In this document: positions 1-6,577 of the stretch, in pieces | Layout of the letters: the number at the start of each line of letters is the position of its first letter | How positions within the stretch are numbered: the stretch's first letter is position 1 | Origin: JADLEX01 sp964586775 | GTDB lineage: Bacteria; Lernaellota; Lernaellaia; JACKCT01 | Length of the DNA: 11,134 nt | Assembly: GCA_964586775.1 (NCBI GenBank) | Contig: CAZPJD010000151.1 | Coordinates: 1 to 11,134 of the forward strand | Direction of reading: 5' to 3' | Notes under the pieces: model-generated | Database searches by the model: none | The model's input: only the letters and a program-made list of their open reading frames with translations | What the model was told of the DNA's origin: nothing | Translations under genes and position numbers: made by a program

Positions 1-105
1 GAAACCCGGTTCCGTGAGCGACAGATCTCCGCTCTGAAAAAACGCGCCAAGGAACTCGGCCTCGAAATCCGCGGAGAACACACGATGACGACTGCGGTTT
101 CTTAG
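1..105 (+). CDS. C-terminal end of an unidentified protein (5' part outside window)
   Basis: Frame 1 is open from the first base to a TAG at 103-105, giving a 34-residue tail. It is rich in Arg, Lys and Glu (RERQISALKKRAKELGLEI) and reads as an amphipathic helix followed by a short polar end. Basic helical tails of this kind are, from memory, common at the C-terminus of some DDE-type transposases. They are not diagnostic, so the function is left open. A long hairpin repeat begins at the base right after the stop codon. The rest of the gene is outside the window. Confidence 0.5.
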   Translation, partial: ETRFRERQISALKKRAKELGLEIRGEHTMTTAVS

Positions 106-158
106 GAGCGAAGCGAAGGATCTGATTCGAATTCGTGGCAAGACCCTTCGCTTCGTTC
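106..158. repeat. Imperfect inverted repeat (REP-like hairpin) after the first stop codon
   Basis: Bases 106-123 pair with 141-158 in an 18-bp stem with two G-T wobbles and a 17-base loop; the core is CGAAGCGAAGG against CCTTCGCTTCG. The stem starts directly after the TAG at 103-105. No T-run follows, so it is not a classical intrinsic terminator, although it could protect the 3' end of the mRNA. Short palindromes of the form GCGAAGGATCT...CCTTCGCTTCG are, from memory, frequent dispersed intergenic repeats in many bacterial genomes. That is the likeliest identity. Confidence 0.6.
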
Positions 159-190
159 AGGGTGACATTTTGGAGGTCGCTCTGCTCGTC

Positions 191-270
191 TCCCCTCTCC
201 CGCCGGGATCCCTCACCCCCGCTCGCTGCGCTCGCTTCCCCTCTCCCGTCAGACGGGAGAGGGGGAAGGG
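191..270. repeat. Pyrimidine/purine-rich intergenic repeat with hairpin
   Basis: The segment holds two copies of CCCCTCTCCCG (192-202 and 238-248). The first runs into an 11-bp palindrome, TCCCGCCGGGA (198-208). The second forms a long stem in which 236-249 pairs with 253-266 (one T-G wobble) around a three-base loop. Between them lies a GCTCGCTGCGCTCGC motif. I see no coding potential. The arrangement looks like a dispersed non-coding repeat, and neither strand has the T-run expected of an intrinsic terminator. Confidence 0.5.
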
Positions 271-289
271 GGGCTGCGGATGACCTCGC

Positions 290-301
290 CGGAAAATTCC
301 T
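290..301 (+). repeat. 12-bp motif CGGAAAATTCCT, copy 1 (upstream of hybrid kinase promoter)
   Basis: The core is an interrupted palindrome, GGAA-AA-TTCC. It ends nine bases before the -35 hexamer of the promoter at 311-339. An exact copy in inverted orientation lies at 6403-6414, in the other main control region of the window. The position suits an activator or upstream site, but no regulator is recognised. Confidence 0.35.
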
Positions 302-310
302 CAAGGATAT

Positions 311-339
311 TTGACATTTAGGGCCATATCCTTCATACT
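311..339 (+). promoter_or_regulatory. Sigma-70-type promoter for the hybrid histidine kinase
   Basis: A perfect -35 box TTGACA (311-316) is followed by a 17-base spacer and CATACT (334-339), which matches four of six bases of the -10 consensus. The flanks are AT-rich compared with the surrounding GC-rich DNA. Transcription would begin near 346, leaving a leader of about 100 bases before the ATG at 447. This is the best promoter match I found in the window. Confidence 0.65.
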
Positions 340-446
340 CCGGTTTAATCATCGATGGACTTGCGCCCCCGTGCGTGTAGGACGGGTTGCGGCTCGCCGG
401 TTTGGCGGGCAAAGCCGGGGGCGAAATCGGGGCACGCGGAGCGGGA

Positions 447-3400
447 ATGGTCCACCCCTTGCGCTCGAGCGACCAGATGCCCGGCACGGGCGAATCCCGG
501 CGCGTTCTGGTCGTCAACGACGATCCGTTTCAACTCGAGCTCACGTCGCGCACGATCCGCGAGATGGGTCACGAGGTCGTCGTCGCATCGGACGGCGAAG
601 AGGCGATTCACCGCGCGGTCGAGGGCCCCGATCTCGACCTGGTCGTCACCGACCTCTACATGCCGCGCATCGACGGCTGGAAGCTCTGCCGACTGCTGCG
701 CAGCAGCCATTTCCCGCGCTTCAATCAGGTGCCCATCCTCGTGCAGTCCGCCACGTTCGCGGGCAGCGACACCGAGCAGGTGACGCGCGACAATGGCGCG
801 AATCACTTTTTGCCGGTCCCCTACCCGCCCGACGAACTGCGTCGCTCGGTCGAAAAACTGCTGGCGGGCGAGATCCCGCAAAAGCCCGTGCGCGCCCTGG
901 TGGTGAACGCGAACGACGCCCTGCGCCGCATGGTCGCCGACGCCATGTGCCGATCGGGATACGAGGTGGTCGAGGCCGCGGGCGCCGAGCGCGCGCGCGT
1001 GCTGCGCGAAAGCCATCGGCCCGAGCTGGTCGTGCTCGGCCATCCGCTGCCCGACGCCATCGTCGAGGAATTCGTCGCCGAGTTGAAGACCGCGGAAGAG
1101 CGCGCGACGGTGATCGTCATCGCCGAGTCGCCCGCCGAGTCGCTGGCCGTGCGCGTGACGCGGCACGGGGCCGACGCCTTCGTGCGCGAACCCTTCGAGA
1201 TCGATTACCTGATCGCGCTGTGTGAAAAGACGCGGCGCGAACGCTCGCTGATCCGCATCGAAGAACTGCTCGCCGACCGTTCGCGCGAGCTGTCGCAGAG
1301 CGAACGCAAGTACCGCGACCTGATCGAGAACGCGATCGACATCATCTTCATGCTCGATGTCGAGGGCGTGGTGATCGAGGTCAACGACGCCTTCCTTCGC
1401 GCGAGCGGTTACGCGGCGCGCGAGCTGATCGGCAGCCACTTCACGCTGCTGCTGCACCCCGCGGATCTGGAACGGGCGCGCGGCGCGGCCAACCGGGCGG
1501 CGCGCGGCGGCGATTCGCAGATCGAGATGCGCCTCAAGGACAAGGTGGGCGGCTTCGGCTGGTACTCGTTCGCGTATCGTCCGATCACCGACCCCGACGG
1601 ATCGGTGCTGGCGATCCACGCGGTGGGTCGCGACATTACCGAGCAAAAAGACGCGGCGGCGCGGCTGGAGTGGATGGGGCGCGTGATCGCGCAGGCGGGC
1701 GAGGGCATCGCCGTGACCGATCTCGAGGGCGCGATCGTCTTCGCCAATGCCGCTTTCGCGCGCATTCACGGGCACGACGACGCGGGCGCGCTCGCGGGAA
1801 TGAGCGTGCGCGAGTTTCTGGACGAGGGCTCCGCGCCCGACCTGATCCCGTTCCGCGACGAGGCACTTCGCGCCGGGCGTCACACGGGCGAGCTCGCGCA
1901 CCGGCGAGCCGACGGACGCACGATTCACGCGCGAACGACCGTCACCGTCTTCACCGGCGCGGATGGACGTCGCGCGGGGTACGTGCTGCTCGTGCAGGAT
2001 CTGTCGGAACGGCGCGCGGCGGCGCAGGCCCTCTCCGAGTCCGAAGAGCGTTTCGCGCTGGTCGCGGGGCGCACTTCGGACATCATCGTCACGCGGGCTC
2101 TCGGCGCGCACCCGTCCACGCAGTTCCTTTGCGGACGCTGCGAACAGATCCTGGGGTATTCCGCCGACGAGATGACGAACGGCATCGAGCGCTGGCTCGA
2201 ACGCATCCCGCTCGAAGACCGCCACGCGTTTACGCCGGCGGGGGGAAAGCCCTTCGACGGTCCTCCGGGCGACGTCGAGTGGACGTATCGGTTCCAGACT
2301 CGCGACGGACGCACGGTGCATCTACGCGAGCAGGGCGTGCGTCAGATCGAGAATGGCGTGACGCGGGTACACAGCGCGATCCGCGACGTGACGGCGCAGG
2401 TGACCGCCGAGCAGGAGCGCGAAAACCTTCAGCGGCAATTGCTGCACGCGTCGAAGATGGAATCGATCGGCACGCTCGCGGGCGGCATCGCGCACGACTT
2501 CAACAACCTGCTCACCGGCGTGATGGGCAATCAGGAGCTGGCGTCGCTCTACGTGGGCGAGGCCGGGCGCGAATACCTGAACAACGCCAAGGCCGCGGCG
2601 GCGCGCGCGGCGGATCTCGTCAAGAAACTGCTGGCGTTTTCGCGCAAGGAAAAACTCGAGCGCAAGGTTCTCGACCTGGGCGCGATCGTCCACGAGACGC
2701 GCAAGGTGCTGGGCGAGACCTTCGACCGGCGCATCCACATCGAGGCCGACATCGCGGGCGACGTGCGCCGCGTGAACGCCGACGCGGGACAGATCCAGCA
2801 GGTGCTGATGAACCTGTGCATCAACGCGCGCGACGCGCTCACCGACGTGCTCGAAGGTCGCGTGGCGACGGCGCTGCGCGAGCGCTACACCATCGTCATC
2901 TCGCTCGCGAATCGCGACTTCGACGCGGCGCGGATCGCGTCGCGCCCCGAGGCCAAACCCGGCGCCTACGTGATGTTGCGCGTGAAGGACAACGGCGCGG
3001 GGATGAGCGAGGAGACGAAGCAGCGCCTCTTCGAGCCGTTCTTCACAACCAAGGAAGCCGGGCGCGGCACGGGGCTCGGTCTGGCCACGGTCTTCGGCAT
3101 CGTCAAGCAGCACGAGGGGTGGATCGACTTCGACAGCCGCCTCGGGACGGGCACCGAGTTTCGCATCTATCTTCCCGCCGCCGCCGAGGCACAGGCGGTC
3201 GAGGCCGCGCCCGGGATCGCGACCGATCTGCCGCGCGGTACGGAGACGATTCTGGTGGTGGACGACGAGGCGGTGATTCGCGACATCCTGCGTGAGACGC
3301 TTCAGCAGGCGGGCTACACCGTGATTCTGGCCGAGGACGGGCGCAAGGGCGTGGAGACGTTCATCGAGCATCGCACGCGGATCGGCGCGGTGATCCTCGA

Positions 3401-3614
3401 CCTCACCATGCCGCGCATGTCCGGCGGCGAGGCGCTCGACATCATCCGCTCGAAATCGCCGAACGCGAAGGTCGTGATCTCAACGGGCCACGCCGATCTG
3501 ATCGACCGCGACGACTACCTGCGGCGCGGCGCGGCCGCCTTCGTGCCCAAACCCTACAAGCTCATGGAACTGCTTCAGACGCTGCGCGCGGTGATCGATC
3601 GCCCGGCGTCGTGA
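447..3614 (+). CDS. Cytoplasmic hybrid histidine kinase, REC-pseudoREC-PAS-PAS-PAS-HisKA-HATPase-REC
   Basis: This is a sensor kinase that autophosphorylates on His and passes the phosphate to its own receiver. Numbered from the ATG at 447, it has 1055 residues. A receiver spans about 18-137, with phospho-acceptor D69 in TDLYMP but V124 where the conserved Lys normally sits (LPVPY). A second receiver-like domain (148-268) has lost the acceptor Asp (G198) and the Lys (E248, FVREPF) and is probably inactive. Three PAS/PAC domains follow (about 283-402, 405-525, 530-652). The HisKA H-box is GIAHDFNN with H683. The ATPase shows an N box (N789, N793), a DNGAGM G1 box (D848), an LFEPFFTTK F box and a GRGTGLGL G2 box (872-879). 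The C-terminal receiver is complete: D985, T1013, K1035. No membrane segment or signal peptide is seen, so the input is probably cytosolic. GGAG at 438-441 sits five bases before this ATG. An upstream TTG at 387 would add 20 low-complexity residues and is less likely. The ligand and output partner are unknown. Confidence 0.93.
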   Translation: MVHPLRSSDQMPGTGESRRVLVVNDDPFQLELTSRTIREMGHEVVVASDGEEAIHRAVEGPDLDLVVTDLYMPRIDGWKLCRLLRSSHFPRFNQVPILVQSATFAGSDTEQVTRDNGANHFLPVPYPPDELRRSVEKLLAGEIPQKPVRALVVNANDALRRMVADAMCRSGYEVVEAAGAERARVLRESHRPELVVLGHPLPDAIVEEFVAELKTAEERATVIVIAESPAESLAVRVTRHGADAFVREPFEIDYLIALCEKTRRERSLIRIEELLADRSRELSQSERKYRDLIENAIDIIFMLDVEGVVIEVNDAFLRASGYAARELIGSHFTLLLHPADLERARGAANRAARGGDSQIEMRLKDKVGGFGWYSFAYRPITDPDGSVLAIHAVGRDITEQKDAAARLEWMGRVIAQAGEGIAVTDLEGAIVFANAAFARIHGHDDAGALAGMSVREFLDEGSAPDLIPFRDEALRAGRHTGELAHRRADGRTIHARTTVTVFTGADGRRAGYVLLVQDLSERRAAAQALSESEERFALVAGRTSDIIVTRALGAHPSTQFLCGRCEQILGYSADEMTNGIERWLERIPLEDRHAFTPAGGKPFDGPPGDVEWTYRFQTRDGRTVHLREQGVRQIENGVTRVHSAIRDVTAQVTAEQERENLQRQLLHASKMESIGTLAGGIAHDFNNLLTGVMGNQELASLYVGEAGREYLNNAKAAAARAADLVKKLLAFSRKEKLERKVLDLGAIVHETRKVLGETFDRRIHIEADIAGDVRRVNADAGQIQQVLMNLCINARDALTDVLEGRVATALRERYTIVISLANRDFDAARIASRPEAKPGAYVMLRVKDNGAGMSEETKQRLFEPFFTTKEAGRGTGLGLATVFGIVKQHEGWIDFDSRLGTGTEFRIYLPAAAEAQAVEAAPGIATDLPRGTETILVVDDEAVIRDILRETLQQAGYTVILAEDGRKGVETFIEHRTRIGAVILDLTMPRMSGGEALDIIRSKSPNAKVVISTGHADLIDRDDYLRRGAAAFVPKPYKLMELLQTLRAVIDRPAS

Positions 3615-3629
3615 TCGTCTTCGGCGGAC

Positions 3630-3884
3630 CTAGCGATAGACTTCGCGCCGATGCGCGACGACGGTGACGGTCACCTCGCGGGCGTCGTCGTCGATCCGAT
3701 AGACCACACGCCACGTTCCGACCCGAACTCGCCAATCCCGACTGCCGACCAGTTTACGCGAATTGTCGGGCCGGGGGTTGTCCGAAAGTGCGAGGATTTT
3801 CTTGCGGACGCGTGCGTAGACATCGTTCGGAAGTCGCGACAACTCTTTGTGCGCCGACGGATGAAACAGAATCCGGTAGCTCAC
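3630..3884 (-). CDS. RelE/ParE-family toxin of a type II toxin-antitoxin module
   Basis: The 84-residue protein has the size and pattern of the RelE/ParE superfamily. It has a basic N-terminal helical hairpin (about 9-34, KELSRLPNDVYARVRKKI), then the strand core GSRDWRVRVGTWRVVYRI (47-64) and the ending VVAHRREVYR (75-84). Family members act as ribosome-dependent mRNA endonucleases (RelE) or gyrase poisons (ParE). The Arg-rich strand (R52, R54, R59) and the terminal HRREVY favour the RelE side, but this is inference. The start is GTG at 3884, which overlaps the antitoxin's TGA as GTGA, so translation is probably coupled. The gene converges on the hybrid kinase gene with only 15 bases between the two stops and no clear terminator in the gap. 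Identity as a toxin-fold protein is firm; activity is not shown. Confidence 0.88.
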   Translation of the reverse strand: MSYRILFHPSAHKELSRLPNDVYARVRKKILALSDNPRPDNSRKLVGSRDWRVRVGTWRVVYRIDDDAREVTVTVVAHRREVYR

Positions 3885-4108
3885 CGGGTGATGCCCCGTC
3901 GTCGGTCCTCCTCGGCGAAGACGTCATCCGCCGAAATCCCGTCGCCCTCCTTTCGCGACTCGGAGAGCAGGGCGTCATAGATGTCTTCGCGGGTTTCCTC
4001 GGCCGCATCGGGAAAGAGGGAGACGACCAGCTTCCACAGACCGTCCTCATCGAGCGACAGGACCCGATGTCGAAGATCGACCAACGCATCTTCACGTGTC
4101 GCGCTCAT
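3881..4108 (-). CDS. Putative antitoxin paired with the RelE/ParE-type toxin
   Basis: This 75-residue acidic protein is encoded immediately upstream of the toxin and overlaps its start. Antitoxin-first order with overlap is standard for type II modules. Residues 5-48 look helical, and the tail (about 49-75, including ISADDVFAEEDRRRG) is charged, like the disordered toxin-wrapping segments of antitoxins. I see no clear helix-turn-helix, ribbon-helix-helix or AbrB-type DNA-binding motif, so autoregulation cannot be assumed. The ATG at 4108 has a good ribosome-binding site, GGAG at 4120-4117, eight bases upstream. I do not recognise the family from its own sequence; the assignment rests on gene order and size. 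Confidence 0.75.
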   Translation of the reverse strand: MSATREDALVDLRHRVLSLDEDGLWKLVVSLFPDAAEETREDIYDALLSESRKEGDGISADDVFAEEDRRRGITR

Positions 4109-4128
4109 GGCTTCATCTCCATCGTGCC

Positions 4129-4157
4129 AATTTACGCGCGAAGGACCGCGCCTTCAA
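4129..4157 (-). promoter_or_regulatory. Candidate promoter for the toxin-antitoxin pair, with an inverted repeat in the spacer
   Basis: On the minus strand TTGAAG (4157-4152) and TAAATT (4134-4129) are separated by exactly 17 bases; each matches four of six consensus bases. The -35 box overlaps the folE2 stop codon (4156-4154). The spacer contains the inverted repeat GCGCG-N6-CGCGC (4136-4151), placed where an operator would block polymerase. Transcription would start near 4122, leaving a short leader that holds the antitoxin's Shine-Dalgarno site. GC-rich sequence makes such repeats common, so the operator reading is tentative. Confidence 0.4.
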
Positions 4158-4954
4158 GGATCAATCGCGTTGGCCCGGGGTCCCGCCATCTCGATGTTCG
4201 CATACGCACTGTGGTTGTGGATGCTCTCGAAGTTTTCGGCCTCGACCGAAAACCACGTGATCGCCGGATGCGCGCGCAGCCGCAGCGCCGCCTCGCGCAC
4301 CACGTCCTCGACAAACGCCGGATGCTCGAACGCGTGTCGGGTGACGTATTCGGCGTCGTCCGGCTCCAGCACCGACCAGACCGGGCTCGACGCGCACTCT
4401 TCCATCATCGCGATCACGTCCTCGATCCACACGAATTCGCGGAAACGCACCCGGACGGTGATCTCGCCACGCTGCGTGTGAGCCGAGACCTTCGCGAGTT
4501 CTTTGCTGCACGGGCAGAGTGTCTGCACGGGGATCACGATGCCGAGCACCATGTCGAATTCGTGGTTCAGGCTCGCCTCGATCGAGCACGCGTAGCTCAT
4601 CAGCCCCGGCGCGCCCGAGCGCGGCGCGGACTTTTCCACGAAGTACGGAAACTCGACCGCCACGTGCGCCTCGGTCGCCGAGAGCGCCTGCTTGATCTCG
4701 GCGCACATCGCGCGGAACTCGCGCAGCGAGATGCTCGACTGGTGCCGCTCGAGCACCTCGACGAAGCGCGACATGTGCGTGCCCTTGAAATGCCCGGGCA
4801 GATCGACGGCCATGCGAAACGTGCCGACCGTGTGCTGGCGACCGTGCGCCTTGTCGCGCACCACGATCGGGTAACGCAGTCCCTTCACGCCGACCTTGTC
4901 GATCGGCAGGGCGCGTTCGTCGCGGGAATTCTGAATATCGGCGAGCTGCGTCAT
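4154..4954 (-). CDS. folE2: GTP cyclohydrolase FolE2 (type IB)
   Basis: The enzyme converts GTP to 7,8-dihydroneopterin triphosphate plus formate in the cytosol. This is the first committed step of folate synthesis and also feeds queuosine. Family landmarks run in order: DIQNSRDERALPIDKVGVKG near the N-terminus, GTHMSRF (58-64), the cysteine motif CPCSKEL (C147, C149), and NFESIHNHSAYANIE near the C-terminus. The length, 266 residues from the ATG at 4954, is usual for the family. An in-frame GTG at 4969 would add five residues. Neither start has a convincing Shine-Dalgarno sequence, and ATG is preferred because it puts the DIQNSRDE motif at the usual distance. The gene lies 114 bases after the aminotransferase and 45 bases before the antitoxin, all on one strand. 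FolE2 often replaces zinc-dependent FolE and is Zur-controlled in some bacteria; I see no Zur-type palindrome upstream. Confidence 0.95.
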   Translation of the reverse strand: MTQLADIQNSRDERALPIDKVGVKGLRYPIVVRDKAHGRQHTVGTFRMAVDLPGHFKGTHMSRFVEVLERHQSSISLREFRAMCAEIKQALSATEAHVAVEFPYFVEKSAPRSGAPGLMSYACSIEASLNHEFDMVLGIVIPVQTLCPCSKELAKVSAHTQRGEITVRVRFREFVWIEDVIAMMEECASSPVWSVLEPDDAEYVTRHAFEHPAFVEDVVREAALRLRAHPAITWFSVEAENFESIHNHSAYANIEMAGPRANAIDP

Positions 4955-4990
4955 GGAAATGCCCGTCACCGCGGTGCGAAGCCGCGACCG

Positions 4991-5019
4991 AAATGAACGG
5001 GGCGGCCCGAAGCCGCCCC
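4991..5019 (-). terminator. Terminator-like hairpin after the aminotransferase gene
   Basis: On the minus strand GGGGCGGC (5019-5012) pairs perfectly with GCCGCCCC (5006-4999) around a TTCGG loop. The tail is only moderately T-rich (GTTCATTT, 4998-4991). The hairpin lies 50 bases after the aminotransferase stop and 37 bases before the folE2 ATG, so it could end or attenuate transcription between them. The plus strand has no T-run. The weak tail makes partial read-through into folE2 likely, and I found no separate folE2 promoter. Confidence 0.55.
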
Positions 5020-5068
5020 CTCGATGCCGTTTCGATTGTGCGTCGTTTCGGTGCTCGTGGCGAGTGAT

Positions 5069-6310
5069 CTATCGCAACTCGGCCGCGTTTTCGCGCACCT
5101 TGCGGATGATCGCGACAATGTCGTCCACGTCTTTTTTCGTGCCCATCAGCTTGGGATAGTGCATCCACACGCCGGTTTCGAGCGCGAAATCCCACGCCAC
5201 GGGCGATTTTGCCGAGTCCTTCGTCACGCCGTCGCCGTAGCGCTCGCGCAGCATCGGCCACTCGCTCGTCTTGGCCGCGAAGAGCTGGTTCGCGTACATC
5301 GGCTTGTAGAACGCGCCATCGAGGTGCAGCCCCTCGGCCTCGCACGCCTCGATGAACTTGTCGCGGTGCACACCGGCGAACTCGGTTTTGTCGTAGGTGA
5401 AGATGAATTGATAGTGCGCCTGCGTGGTGATGCGCGGATCGCGTTCGATCACGCCGATGCCGGGAATGCCCCGAAGCTGCTCGGTCAGATACGCACCGCT
5501 TTCGGCGCGCAACTTCGTGCGTTCGGCTAGCGCTTCGAGCTGCGCGCGCAGCACGGCGGCCTGAAACTCGCTGATGCGATAGTTCCAACCGAAGAGCCGC
5601 CCGTCGAACTCGTCGTAGCCCGGCTCCTTGCGCCCGCAGTTCACGAGGCTCTGGCACTTTTGCTCGAGCGTCGGGTCGGACGTGAGGATCAGCCCGCCCT
5701 CGCCGGATGTCATGAGCTTGCTCGACTGGAAGCTGAAGCTGCCCAGGTCGCCGATCGAGCCCACGCCGCGCCCGCGCCATTCGCCGCCGTGCATGTGGGC
5801 GCAGTCCTCGATCAGGGCGAGGCCGTGCTTTTTGGCGATGGCCGTCAGCCGGTCGAGGTCGGCGATGGTCGAGCCCAGGTGCACCGCGATGATCGCGCGC
5901 GTTTTGGGCGTGATGGCGGCCTCGATCAGGTCGCAGTCGATCGTGAAGTTCATCGGTTTGATGTCGACGAAGACCGGCACGGCGTTGAGGTAGACGGCGC
6001 ATGCGGCCGTCGCCACCCACGACGTTGCGGGCACGATGACCTCGTCGCCCGCCGCGATGCCCAGCGCGCGCAGCGCGATCTCCAGCGTCACGGTGCCGTT
6101 GGCCGCGCAGATCCCGTATTTCGCACCGGCATACTTCGCATATTCCTCGGCGAAGTGACGGGCTTGAAAGTTTGGCGAGGGGTAGCCGCCCCAATTCTGC
6201 GAGTCGAGCACGAGATTGAGGTATTCGCGCTCGCGCTCGGTGTAAGGGGGCCACGTGGGCCACGGTTCGGTGCGCAGCGCCGTTCCGCCGCAAATCGCCA
6301 GCTTGCTCAT
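5069..6310 (-). CDS. DegT/DnrJ/EryC1/StrS-family PLP-dependent aminotransferase
   Basis: This is a fold-type I PLP enzyme that moves an amino group from Glu or Gln to a keto-sugar or keto-cyclitol. From the ATG at 6310 it has 413 residues, normal for the family. Visible features are AANGTVTLE (about 69-77, cofactor phosphate contact), W98 in PATSWVATA (stacking region), LIEDCAHMHG with D169 (pyridine nitrogen) and H172, GSFSFQSSK with the Schiff-base K198, then SGEGGLI and NYRISEFQAA. The N-terminal GGTALRTEPWPTWP resembles the scyllo-inosose / AHBA-synthase-like branch more than the common sugar aminotransferases; this is from memory. An ATG at 6331 is also in frame, but GGAG at 6320-6317, six bases before 6310, decides the start. 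No sugar-nucleotide or cyclitol genes are nearby, so the substrate cannot be named. Confidence 0.92.
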   Translation of the reverse strand: MSKLAICGGTALRTEPWPTWPPYTEREREYLNLVLDSQNWGGYPSPNFQARHFAEEYAKYAGAKYGICAANGTVTLEIALRALGIAAGDEVIVPATSWVATAACAVYLNAVPVFVDIKPMNFTIDCDLIEAAITPKTRAIIAVHLGSTIADLDRLTAIAKKHGLALIEDCAHMHGGEWRGRGVGSIGDLGSFSFQSSKLMTSGEGGLILTSDPTLEQKCQSLVNCGRKEPGYDEFDGRLFGWNYRISEFQAAVLRAQLEALAERTKLRAESGAYLTEQLRGIPGIGVIERDPRITTQAHYQFIFTYDKTEFAGVHRDKFIEACEAEGLHLDGAFYKPMYANQLFAAKTSEWPMLRERYGDGVTKDSAKSPVAWDFALETGVWMHYPKLMGTKKDVDDIVAIIRKVRENAAELR

Positions 6311-6402
6311 CGCGCTCTCCTTTTCGGGCATCGACCCGGAAAACGATTTGAACGGGTCTTCAAATCGCGCCGAAATCTACCTCAAAGTCGCATGGGAACG
6401 CA

Positions 6403-6414
6403 AGGAATTTTCCG
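6403..6414 (-). repeat. 12-bp motif CGGAAAATTCCT, copy 2 (divergent control region)
   Basis: This is an exact inverted copy of bases 290-301. Read on the minus strand, it lies about 93 bases upstream of the aminotransferase ATG. It also lies about 38 bases before the candidate -35 of the membrane kinase on the plus strand. A weak minus-strand promoter, TTGCGT (6403-6398) and TAGATT (6379-6374) with an 18-base spacer, begins at the motif's last base. The rest of 6311-6577 contains no gene that I can support. Confidence 0.35.
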
Positions 6415-6451
6415 AGAGGCGAAATGCCGGTCGGCACGTCGCGAATGGCTC

Positions 6452-6479
6452 TTGAACCTTCGGTCAAACCCGGTATTCT
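6452..6479 (+). promoter_or_regulatory. Candidate sigma-70-type promoter for the membrane kinase / polA block
   Basis: TTGAAC (6452-6457) and TATTCT (6474-6479) are separated by 16 bases; each matches four of six consensus bases. Transcription would begin near 6486, leaving a leader of about 90 bases before the GTG at 6578. It is the best plus-strand candidate in the divergent intergenic region. Confidence 0.45.
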
Positions 6480-6577
6480 ACCCCTCGGTCATCGCCAGAT
6501 CGTGGATTTTCGTCCCATCGCGGGTTGCGGCGCGTTCGCTCCGCAAGATTTGTGAAAGAACGGGCGGAAAGGGCTTC

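Noticed and set aside
387..446. TTG at 387 as the start of the hybrid kinase
   Set aside because: It adds 20 Gly/Ala-rich residues with no domain. The ATG at 447 has GGAG at an ideal distance. TTG at 387 remains a possible alternative because AGGA precedes it.
345..2321. 658-codon open frame antisense to the hybrid kinase
   Set aside because: It is a third-position GC shadow of the kinase gene: low-complexity Arg/His/Ala-rich translation, no domain, and no start signal. The plus-strand frame carries all the recognisable motifs.
4161..6293. 710-codon minus-strand frame spanning the aminotransferase and folE2 genes
   Set aside because: It crosses two clear genes in the wrong frame and translates to Arg/Ala-rich sequence without motifs.
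5660..6577. Long N-terminal extension of the membrane kinase frame
   Set aside because: The frame happens to stay open antisense to the aminotransferase gene. The extension has no domain, and a GTG with a ribosome-binding site at 6578 fits the first membrane helix.
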